The translations under genes and the position numbers were made by a program. A stretch of DNA of 22,282 nt from Dipetalonema caudispina (taxonomy: Eukaryota > Nematoda > Chromadorea > Rhabditida > Onchocercidae), in assembly GCA_013365325.1 (NCBI GenBank), contig JABVXV010000601.1, forward strand, positions 1 through 22,282, written 5' to 3'. A model generated the notes under the pieces. The model did no database searches. It was not told the DNA's origin and saw only the letters and a list, made by a program, of their open reading frames with translations. Of the stretch, positions 1 to 9,511 are shown piece by piece (the stretch's first letter is position 1; the number at the start of each line of letters is the position of its first letter).

Positions 1-1242
1 TAATGAGCTTTCGAATCTATTGATCCTCTCATCTGAATAATTTCCAGATCACGTTCCCTCTCCTCGGTCATTTCACCTGCCGGGAAGTTATACCAGGCAT
101 CACCCTTCGTACGCTCTCGATTTATCTAAAACACCAAAATTCGTTCAAAACTTTAGGCATAACATCGACAGGGAGATTTTTCGGATTAGATAATGCTAAA
201 ATTCATAAAAGTTACCTTTCTTTGTCTTTTCAGTGCTCGCCAAGATATCGGCACATGTCCTTCACCGAGATATTTTTCAAATCCAGGTTTTATTATGCTT
301 TTTAACAACAGCTGAAAGGAATAACAATTTCATAGTGTCAGTGATTGCTTCAAACTAAATGGATTTGGCTTTTTTGATGAATACTTTTCCACGGTGTGCT
401 GTACCATTCATTGCGTGAATAAAAGTAATTTTATGTAATGAAAAATATGAGCCACAGCTTACTAAAAATGTAAAATGAGTCTTAGTAATCTAAATCATAA
501 TTACTTATTGAACACAGATTGATTACATTATGAACTAAACTACATGTAAAATTGGAAATTGAAAGTCAAACTCAAATTCCGAATGTGCCTTAAGCAATCT
601 TGAAAAACTTTAGATTAGTTTGCACACCTCTTTCGTTGTTTTATCCAAAATTGAATCAGTAACCGGTGTTTTATTATTTTCCGTATTGCATTTTGTTACG
701 AAAAATGGCTTCTTGACAATGTTCGTGTTGATATTGCTAGTACCATCAGTATCCAGAACAAATAAATCATCTATTTCAATTTCCTGAAATATAGGTCAGT
801 GTAAATCTAGATTTTTGAAAAAGAAGATTTATTGACTCAAAATCTGAAATTTCCAACAAACACTTATTAAATCTGCACTGTTTTAAAGATGAGAAATCGT
901 CATGAAAGTAAGCAGCAAATAAAGTGAAAATAAACGTGATATATGCAAAAGATAGGAATTCAAAGACACATTTTTTTTTATATATAAAGAGTAAAATACT
1001 AAAACAGATAACAAATAATTAAAGAAGAGCAAAACCCTTCTTTTTTATCCACTCCCCGTAATTAACATGCATGATAATTATGAATTGCAATAAAAAGTCA
1101 CCTCAGTTTCTGAAGAGCAGCGAAATTTAACTTTTTCCCTCAATGTCTCCTTCTCCTTAACAATCTGTTCATCATCTTCAACACCACTCGATGAAGTTCC
1201 TTCATCTTCCGGAAACAACAGTTCACTATGACTTGTCCGCAT
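1..1242 (-). CDS. Fcf2/DNTTIP2-family pre-rRNA processing factor, 3' end missing
   Basis: Exons on the minus strand are 1242-1102, 783-628, 311-216 and 125 to beyond 1. All junctions are phase 0 with GT-AG borders, and 181 complete codons are visible. The final exon carries the Fcf2 signature: RERTKGDAWYNFPAGEMT followed by ERERDLEIIQMRGSIDSK, that is a basic stretch, G-x-x-W-aromatic-x-x-P-A-x-E-M-T, then an RDL...MR...D-K block. In yeast, Fcf2 is a nucleolar protein needed for early 35S pre-rRNA cleavage and 18S production; animal DNTTIP2/TDIF2 shares this C-terminal domain. The N-terminal 100 residues are acidic and low in recognisable structure, with an EIEIDDLFVLDTDG segment before the domain, as in the family. 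The start at 1242 was chosen because a TTTCAG acceptor sits one base upstream, as expected for spliced-leader trans-splicing. The protein is short for an animal DNTTIP2 and closer to yeast Fcf2. The basic C-terminal tail lies outside the window. The family call is firm; exon 2 boundaries are inferred. Confidence 0.85.
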
Positions 1243-2827
1243 TCTGAAATATAAAGCAAATAAGAATAACAAGTTTAATATATAAGCTTCTAATTGCGCT
1301 ATCTTTAAGCGCATTAATTACATAGAATACTGTTTTATTGTAGATTTTACATTTGCTTGATTAATATTATATCGTATCCATGCATAGGGTACTTATTTAT
1401 TTCGAAGATCCACGTTTGATATCCTATTCACGTCCCACGCATGTTTTAGTACTTACTAATCGTTCATTCAAGTCTTAATTGCTTGGTAATTAATGTTCGT
1501 TTTGTATTTGCTAGCTAAATGAGTTTCTAATCTGCAAAAGAATGAGTTACCATTAAATTTGCATCGTCATATATAATGCAAAATTTTGAACTTTCATGAG
1601 GAAATTATATTCTGCGAAAGTTGCACCGTTCATTACTTTATGACCACTAATAAGGTGGCTTATTGTATAGGAAACAGAGGATTATTATGAACTAAAATCA
1701 TCATATTTAATTTGATGGAAATAAGAGATAGTCTATGGCAACACATGAAAATGGCATCCCACTATGTCATCTAACAATTGTAAGATTCACAAAAGCTTTT
1801 AAATTTGATTCAAACCTATATGCTTTTATCACTGTTTACAAATTATCACGATGAGTGATCAAACGTAGCAATTAAGCTTAAAGATGCGTTTTCCTGAAGC
1901 TCATGCATCTGTTGCAGATTGCAATTTAAAGAATTATACAAAGTAGAAATACTTGAAATTGATCCCATAAAGTATCAAATAATACAAAACAATAGACACA
2001 GTGCCAGCAATTAATTTTTACTATCGTTACGAAGTTTTGGCAGAATTATAATTATATTTTAAATTGCAAAAATTTTTAGTCGAATCATGATACAAGTACA
2101 TAACAAATAGTCCTTTTGCGTAATATACATGTAAATATTATAGGTAAAGAATGAAAGAATTAAGGGACAAAAACACAACGATGGTCTGCTTCGGTGGTTG
2201 ATAATGTAAAAATCAAAAATTGAGGTAAGCAACTTTAAAACATTAAAAGGACAGTTCCTCTATGTATTATCTGTATGAACTCTATCAAACCGTTTCCATG
2301 TATATGGGAAGGGATACAATTCAAACACTGATGTCTAAAATATTCATCTCTATCCGATGAAAAAAGATGTCGGAGAGGTTACTTTAAATTCCTGAAATTT
2401 AATCATAAAATGTGACTGCTGAACTTTCAAGTGTTGAAAGAATCAGCTCGAAATAAGATATAAAAACAATGCGTTAAACATTAGCGAATATATGGAAGTA
2501 CATTACAGAAATACCATTCAAATCAGACGTAAAATTTATGAAGAGTAACAGAGCAGAAAACACCGCGTGTAATACTCCTGTAAAAATTTAAGAAAAAAAT
2601 ATACCATAAGAAACTGATTTCTCACAGAAATATCGGCTGGGAACTTACGGTAAAGATTCACATCCAGTAATATCAGCAACATTCTCTGATCAGATACTAA
2701 AAATCAGGAAGAAAAAACGAACCCCGTAATCACATAGCCCTGAACTATCCTAAAAGGATAACAAATCAAGACAATAATCAACTCAATAAAGATGAATTCA
2801 GTTAAAATAAAAAGGAAAAGAAAAAAA
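1243..2827. other. AT-rich spacer between two minus-strand genes
   Basis: This stretch lies downstream of the F-box gene stop and upstream of the Fcf2-like start, so it should hold the 3' UTR of the former and the promoter of the latter. I see no ORF with coding character, no RNA gene and no clear repeat. Confidence 0.6.
1244..1249 (-). promoter_or_regulatory. Probable spliced-leader trans-splice acceptor of the Fcf2-like gene
   Basis: The minus strand reads TATATTTCAG, then A, then ATG. No in-frame upstream coding exon is evident, and a 3' splice site this close to the ATG is typical of nematode SL1 addition. It could instead be the acceptor of a cis-spliced 5' UTR intron. Confidence 0.5.
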
Positions 2828-5800
2828 CTAATTTATTCTAATCACAACACTGAATTCAAATATGGATGAGCTTTGCTCCGCAATCGAGTCACGATCATCT
2901 ACTTTTAGCAATGGATGTGTTCTTGGATATGGTCGAGTTATACTACTATGAGCAGTCCAGACATGAAGTTCAGTAAAGCCATCTGGATTCGGTTTATAGC
3001 GTCCCATGTGACGGATGTCATACAACGGATTCGTTGAATAATCCGATGTATTTCCGAAACGATAGCGAAAATTCTCGAAGCGCATCAAATGACGTTCAAA
3101 ATCCGCATCCATCAGTGCCTGTAAGCTTCGTTCATGCCGTCTCATCTTCGTCACCACTTCCGTCAGCGGTGTTGTGTGCCCTCTGCTCGATGTTGGTAGT
3201 AATGCCTACAGAAAGATTATTTTTATCAGTATCATCCCCCACAGATATGTTATGACATTGAACCTGTGTTTTGTATAACGTAGAAGAAGATATGCAAAGC
3301 AGATGAATTCTGACAATACAAATCAAGCAAAAAAGAAAAAAAATTTTGAAAGATTTTAGTAATTAATTTAGTTCTAAACCTTACTTTTCATTAAATTTCA
3401 AGCTAAAACTAAAAAAATGAATTACCTCTCTTTCTTGTCTTTTTGATACATAACTGACCATTCCTTCCATAGATTCATCAGTAACCTTCGGGCAGAATGA
3501 AATATCAAGCGCGGTTAAGAACTAAAAAAACTGTTCAGAACTTCTTTCTTTAACTCATATTACCAACAAAAATATCCCAATGCCTTGGAACATACATAGT
3601 GATACTGAAAGTAATACGGGGACAGAGCAATTTTTCTAAGCTTTTCCATTCTTCATTAAACCAAAATGATGCTAGATATGGCTACCTACAAACCATATTA
3701 GTTATTGGTTTAAATATTGAGGTCTTTTGGTGTACAATATGAATATCCGAATGCAGCTATTTCAAGTTCTTCAAAACTATTTTGCAAATCGATTTCATGA
3801 TAAGTGGAATCTCGTACGGACTTCCAAAACAGCAATGGAACTAAAACTATGCAAACTAACCGGACAGTGTTTCAATAGCATTTTGACTGCTTCATCAGAG
3901 ATCTCGTCACATCGATGCAGGAGAACAGTCTGCAACACGGTAAAAGTATATTAACAATCTTCAATGCACCTTCTCAGCTAAAAGAAACACCTTTTCTCCT
4001 CCACTTTATTTCTGAATTAGACGAGTAAAACAATCATCTGCCCTAATTCTTATCTAAAATAAATAGTCATCTGAGCTGTAATATTTTGATTGTATAACAC
4101 AGTGCATATGCTGAAAGTTGTCTCATACTGTACGTCAGATTCACAAAAAACACGAATGATAGTATTGTTCCATTACTACGACAGCGACATTGATAATTAT
4201 TTGGTAACAAAAACTAATATTCATGAACGATGTCAATTGCAATCAAGCTAGGAGGTAAAATGATAAGTTTATGTATATCTAAACAACGAAAAAGATGCTT
4301 ACCTGAAGGAGTAATGCAGATAAAAAAAAAAAATTGCTGACCTGCAAGGTGCCCTTCTCTGCGATTATTCGGATCGTCTGATCATCTACAACTCTCATAT
4401 AAGATAGGTTTAAGTGACTAAGATATGGCAGTTTTGCAAGCTCACGTAGCCCAACATTGCTCACAAAACGACTGCAACCACTTAAATCAACATACTTCAA
4501 CTGCTTGCAACCAATTACTGTATTCCGTAAAACCTGAAGTTTGAGCAGTTAAAACACTGCAAAAAATGAGAATAAGGAACTAATCTGATCTGTTAAAGCA
4601 TTAATCACAAAAGCCTTGTCATCTTCGGAGATTACCTATATTTTTCAAGAAAGAATTTTCCACACATCAGTAACCGTATCTTTTAATAAAATATGTGTCC
4701 AATCTTCCCCGATGAAACAAGTAAGAAAGGCACCAGTTCGTCTTAGAAATTTGACAAACAGGATTGAAAACTTAAAATTTGCCTCATCTGTCATCAGCAA
4801 GTTGTCATAAACGGTTAGTTCAGTCAGGTTCTTCATCAAACTGAAATTTATCTCAATTCCTCCAAGCGTATGCGAAACATAACATTCACCGAATTTAAGC
4901 AACTCCAATCTAAAATTAATAACACTGAAGAAATTCCTAGTTCTGCTGGAAAAAAATTCCCCATCTGAAACCATCAAATTATTTTACGAGATAAATAAGT
5001 TCGTATTTCGTCAAAATCTAGTCAAAAGTAAGATAAATATAAATATTAATTTAACTGATGAGTACTGAGGAGCCATTATAGAATCAATTAAAAAGCTATA
5101 GTGGGAAAGTTGTTTGGGCGATCTAAATATTAAAAATATCCTTTACAAGCGTAATCGATGTACGTATACGTTTCAGGTAATAAGAACTGAAAGTACTTAC
5201 TTGGGAAGTGAAGCAAAAAAGCTGTTCAAGTGAGTAGGAGATATGTTGTCAACACTATTCATCGTCAGGGCTACTAGATCCGGACATCTAAATCAGCATG
5301 AATTTTTAGCAGTAAATTTGAAAGTTTTGTTACTTACTTTAAGGAAGTAATTTACCTCAAGACCATATCAAGTAATACAAAACCAATGAATAAAACAAAA
5401 TCCATACATAATGCAAACCTATCTCTTATAGCGAATAGTGACGCTGCAGTCAATCGAAAGCATCCACCAATTTTTAAATTAACAATGGATCGTGGCAACA
5501 CGGTAAATGATGGCAAACCAGTAAGGCGCTCATTTTCACCTACGTCGACCTCTCTCAAATTTTGGCACTTGGAAAAAAACGATGTAAGCCCTCGCTCAAC
5601 AACGCTTTCCTGAGAAGAAAGTGAAATAATAGAATTTCCAATTTATAAGTTATCATCCAAATAAAAAGACAACGTTACATACTTTAATATGCCAACACTG
5701 TTGTAGATGTAGTAAAAGAACTAACAGAAAAGAGCAAACTAAGTCCTCCTTTTGAGTAAGTTAAAAGGAAAACAAAGACCTTAAACGCAATTTTGATATA

Positions 5801-7700
5801 AATTAAAAACTAGAAAAATTTTAACAAAGAATAAAAAATGTTGCAGACCGTATGACAAAACATATAAATTGAAATCATTGGAATTCATTTCCTTTTTTCT
5901 CCCATTCTCCCCATGAATCTAACATATTTAAGCAAAAAAGTAATCACAAGATGTCCAAAAAAAAATTGAATTTAAAAATTAATGTTAGCTGAAATCTAAT
6001 TCTACTTAATTTTAAGATTAAATACGAACCTCTCAATAACCTGTCCCAAGAATCTCACAAGCTAAAAATCAATCCCATTAGAAGTTATTCAAAATTTTCA
6101 TATATTTCATTTTAAAATACTAAACAGACCTGAAAACATCGATGGAAATTAACGATTTCCAGATTTGGACAATGTCTTCCGAGTGATTTTAAGGAAGAAT
6201 TGGTCAACTGAATACCATACATATTCAGAACAGTCAAATTTGGACAATGTACGGCGAAACACATGCAAACATTATATGTTAACGTATCCCTGAACGCATG
6301 TAAATCCATTTCAAGCAAATGATCACCACAGCGCTGGGCCAAGGACTTTATCTAGAATCATTACTATTAATCTTCAAAACGAAAGCAAATAGTCATCCTC
6401 AAATAAAATTAACTTAATGAAATTTTCAAAACTTTTGCTGCCAAATTATAGAAAACAAAATACCTTACTAACTAAAGCAAACTTCTATCGTACTCATTCC
6501 AGAGACATATTTCTAGCCAAACAGCGTAAAATATATTTACAAAATTAAATAAAATTGATGTCCTGTCTTTTTAAATATAGTAAGAAAGCGAACTTCTTTG
6601 TTGCCAACCACTGGACGTTCAATCAAGCAGGGCAGTGAACACTCCTTATCACCAATAAGTGATGAGTAGGAGAATTCGGTTGTCAATGTCCACGAATAAT
6701 TTCTAGCAATATGACGCCATCGGCGGCAAACCCGTTCTATCCTTATGCGATCCACGATCGGTAACAGCGTGAAAATTGAGATCTGAAAAAAGTGAAAACA
6801 GAAGGAAAATTTCAAAAAAATAAATGGAACACATTGTCCGAAAAGCAATCACCACTACATATAATCTGCTAACTAGCATTAGTAAAACACTGTCGTGAAT
6901 AGTTTGAAATCCATAAAACTCACGGCTTTCACTTCGTCTAATCTACTTCCTTGATAGTTAGGAAATGATCCTAATTAAAACAGAATTTGGCGGGACACTA
7001 ACCAGAATATGGTCTGGAATAGAACTGATATCCTCCTGAACATTGTCCTCTTGTATCTTGTCAGCTTTTCCCCTATTCGATTTATTGCTTTTACGCTTCA
7101 CCAACTGTGCACTATTATCGCTGTTGACAGGAGGGTGCAGTGACTGTTGCTGTTGCTGATGATGATGAGCTGTTGAGCTACAGCCGGAAGTTGTCGGTGC
7201 ACCCAGATCCTCAACATCAACTCTCAGATCTCCAACTATTTAATAAACACATCAAACTACCACAGTAATGTTAATTCTACTGAAACCAACCCCTTAAAAC
7301 TGAATATTTCCGCTCATGTTCAGATGACGGAATAAAAATCTGAGCTCAACAGAAATTCAGCGTTAGTAAATAAAGCATTACGTAGCATTACGTTCTGTTA
7401 CAGGATATTTTGGGTACACTGAAAATGCATGAGATTTCAAAAAAAATTCCTGAAAAAGGGAAATCTTCTAGAACTACATCTTCGTAGGAAGTTTAGTCAG
7501 GAATTCATCTAAAAGGATATTTACCGAAGATTATTTCTTACCTGTACCTTTCTTTTTGCCGATTTTTCATCCCTGTTGGCAGGTGCCATCCTTTTAGTTC
7601 TTCTTCCTTCAGTTCTTCGTGGTTGCACAGCACTGCGGGGAGGATACTGCTCCAAGACAGCATATGGCTCCTCAGTATTTCGATTACTTCGAAGTCTCAT
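2828..7700 (-). CDS. F-box and leucine-rich-repeat protein (FBXL type)
   Basis: Exons on the minus strand: 7700-7542, 7339-7291, 7235-7003, 6782-6594, 6351-6130, 5609-5419, 5287-5201, 4909-4783, 4533-4342, 3929-3861, 3521-3426 and 3205-2828. They total 1992 nt, closing in frame at 663 residues. Residues 1-141 are basic and low-complexity, including a short His/Gln run. The F-box spans about 142-178 (IPDHILISIFTLLPIVDRIR, then ERVCRRWRHIA) and should bind Skp1 in an SCF ubiquitin ligase. About ten LRRs of 24-28 residues follow (about 211-538), with typical blocks such as LKYVDLSGCSRFVSNVGLRE and LTALDISFCPKVTDESM. A tail of about 125 residues has no recognised domain. Repeats generally run across exon junctions in the right phase, which supports the model. 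The repeats should recognise the substrate, which is not known. The weakest points are the exon 4 donor (GAA|GTTCGC), the 49-nt exon 2, and a GC donor after exon 8. Confidence 0.9.
2832..2837 (-). terminator. AATAAA hexamer inside the last F-box codons
   Basis: A canonical polyadenylation hexamer on the minus strand lies one base upstream of the TAG at 2830-2828, inside the codons for R-I-N. If used, the 3' UTR would be only about 10-20 bases, followed by a T-rich stretch downstream. I cannot tell whether a later non-canonical signal is used instead. Confidence 0.35.
4534..4782 (-). other. GC-AG intron in the F-box gene
   Basis: Exon 8 ends GAG and the intron starts GCAAAT. The next exon begins GTTTTACGG after an AACTTCAG acceptor. 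Joining in this way gives MTDE-VLRNTVIGC and restores a 26-residue LRR spacing between LTELTVYDN and LKYVDLSGC. No GT donor nearby gives the same frame and spacing. Confidence 0.75.
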
Positions 7701-7726
7701 TGTTTTAGTCGAATATTATATCACTA

Positions 7727-7732
7727 CTGAAA
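7727..7732 (-). promoter_or_regulatory. Candidate trans-splice acceptor of the F-box gene
   Basis: The minus strand reads TTATTTTCAG about 26 bases upstream of the ATG at 7700. The leader between them has no ATG, so the ATG at 7700 would be the first in a trans-spliced message. A cis-spliced 5' UTR is equally possible. Confidence 0.4.
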
Positions 7733-8254
7733 ATAACTGATTACATATTTCGCATCAATTTATGCTGTGTCTGAGAGAGTGACAAACAACAGCAGTAAAA
7801 CTAGCTTAATGAACACAAAATAGAAATTTTCTTTTATAGGAAACGGAAGAAGTAACATAAATGAAATTACATTAATCGTCCTTACGTCAGAAACCAGGAT
7901 TCATCACGCGTGCCATGCAAGATAAACAAAACAAAAAAGAAAAATGATTCGCAGAAATAATTTCTAATCCAGCAAAGTGATCTAAAGTTAATTTACCCTA
8001 TCAAAATTTCAAAGGAAGAAAGTTATCTGTTTTATTATTCCGAGAAATGGCTGGTCAAACAGTTTTAACTTCAGGATGGACGCAGCAGATGTTAAAATGG
8101 CTGTTTTGATCAATAATCAACAAACTGAAATTTCCCGGGCAAGAGATTACTCACCAGATTTACTAGCAACAGAAAATCTCATTTATGGTAAATTCATAAG
8201 GAAATGTACAACAATTCAGATTTTTCTACATTCTGAAATGTGAACCAGAAGAAC

Positions 8255-8278
8255 AAAAAAAAAAAAAAAAAAAAAAAA
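8255..8278 (+). repeat. Poly(A) run of 24
   Basis: An uninterrupted run of A. No target-site duplication or retroposed body is visible next to it, so I treat it as a simple mononucleotide tract. Confidence 0.9.
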
Positions 8279-8630
8279 GCCCAAAACTTGAAATAACACA
8301 AACATTTAGATTCATACGAAACTACAATTAACAGATAAAACTTTAAAATGTTTAAACGAAATGGTAAGATGAAATAAACAAGCATAGAATAAATCTATAA
8401 CCTAATATAACAAAAATATAACCTTTCAAGACTATTCAAATGATCAGTATTTCTGAAAAGTAAATTAAACTAATTATTAGCTTAAACTGTACGTATTTCT
8501 TTAAAGTAATATTATCATATACATTTATATCATACTAAACAACTATCCTTATCATATCTCACTCATACAATCATCTACTAACTCACTTCATTGACTCCCT
8601 CTCTCCCTCCCTTCCTTCCTCACTATCAAC

Positions 8631-9043
8631 CTATGTCCTAATTTCACCAAAGATACAATGAAAATGTTTCATCTCAATGATTTTGGTAGATGAGTTGTTC
8701 ACATCAGGTGAGCACAATCAATCAAGCAGCTTATCACCACCACCATCACTATGGATTATCTTTATCTAATATAAGCTAATTATCTTTCTCTCTCTCTCTT
8801 TCTCTCTCTCTTCTTAGGGTATATCAATGGTATGAACATGAAGTCATCAATATTACTGTTACACATATGGTCAATTGATCGTCTGTGAATAGTGGTATTT
8901 GTCCGGAATTTTACTACACAAATGTTTCTACACGGGGTAAAGAAAGTGGTAACAATTTTAACTTTAAATCGAAGAGAAACTGGTATTTTGCTACCGATCA
9001 AACGGCCATATTCTATGTTTGGAACACGGAAAAGGTTATTTGA
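8631..9043 (+). pseudogene. Coding-like stretch broken by two in-frame TGA codons
   Basis: One plus-strand frame reads CPNFTKDTMKMFHLNDFGR, a TGA at 8691, then VVHI up to a CAG|GTGAGC donor at 8707. After the (CT)n-TTAG acceptor at 8817 the phase matches and the frame continues as VYQWYEHEVINITVTHMVN, a TGA at 8876, then 54 more open codons to a TGA at 9041. Three tryptophans and several aromatic and Asn residues give a protein-like look. I recognise no family. The minus strand is also open here (about 91 codons), so chance is possible. It may be a decayed gene fragment or not coding at all. Confidence 0.22.
8785..8815 (+). repeat. (CT)n tract ending in TTCTTAG
   Basis: An imperfect CT dinucleotide run ends in TTAG. 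It could be a polypyrimidine tract of a 3' splice site for the coding-like stretch that follows, or a plain microsatellite. Confidence 0.8.
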
Positions 9044-9501
9044 AATTTTTTTCAATACTAAGTGTTAGTTAAAAATTTTAAAAATGAGATAACAAGTAGG
9101 AAAGTTATGAAAGAAAGAAGTTAATAGTAGTTAAAAGAGAAAAAAAAAAGGATAAAAATTCTAAGAAACGAGCAGATAAGTGGGAAAGTGAAGAAGAGAA
9201 TCTGAGAAATTGAATTTATAAACGTCAACTTGCCCGTTATTTGAATCATTTATTGGAGACGTTTTCTTAATCAAAAATTCAATGAGCATACATTGTCTTG
9301 CCTTCCAAAGTTGGGAATGTATTAGTCTGACCTGTCGCGAATATTGAAGAAATCCTCATTGCAATTTATATAGCATCGTGCATAACCGTGAAAGTATATC
9401 CCTTTTTAATTCTTGATTACTTTAAATTTTTGTATTAATTTAGAGGAATCAAAGTAACAATTAAATTTCTTATTGTAGTTTTTCCACTTCAGCTACAGAT
9501 G

Positions 9502-9511
9502 TTTTTTTCAG
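9502..9511 (+). promoter_or_regulatory. 3' splice site at the first visible eat-3 exon
   Basis: A run of seven T followed by CAG is a textbook nematode acceptor. It either receives a spliced leader, making the ATG at 9567 the start, or joins to an unidentified 5' coding exon. Further acceptors (ATTGTAG at 9478, CACTTCAG at 9492) lie just upstream in the same open frame. Confidence 0.6.

Larger units (their letters stand above)
7701..9511. other. Divergent intergenic region between F-box gene and eat-3
   Basis: The two genes point away from each other, so this should hold both promoters. Visible contents are a 24-base poly(A) run, a polypyrimidine tract near 8594-8622, a (CT)n tract just before 8816, and the TGA-interrupted coding-like stretch at 8631-9043. 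I recognise no promoter motif. Part of 9060-9511 may be a 5' exon or leader of eat-3. Confidence 0.6.

Noticed and set aside
3034..3255. Plus-strand ORF of 73 codons
   Set aside because: Antisense to the last F-box exon, which has clear LRR-linked continuity; no independent signals.
4588..4640. Possible extra F-box exon on the minus strand (ISEDDKAFVINALTDQ after ATATAG)
   Set aside because: Including it spoils the 26-residue LRR spacing, and there is no GT donor directly after it in the right phase; direct joining through a GC donor gives a perfect repeat.
8194..8385. Minus-strand ORF rich in Phe
   Set aside because: Open only because of the 24-base poly(A)/poly(T) run; low-complexity artefact.
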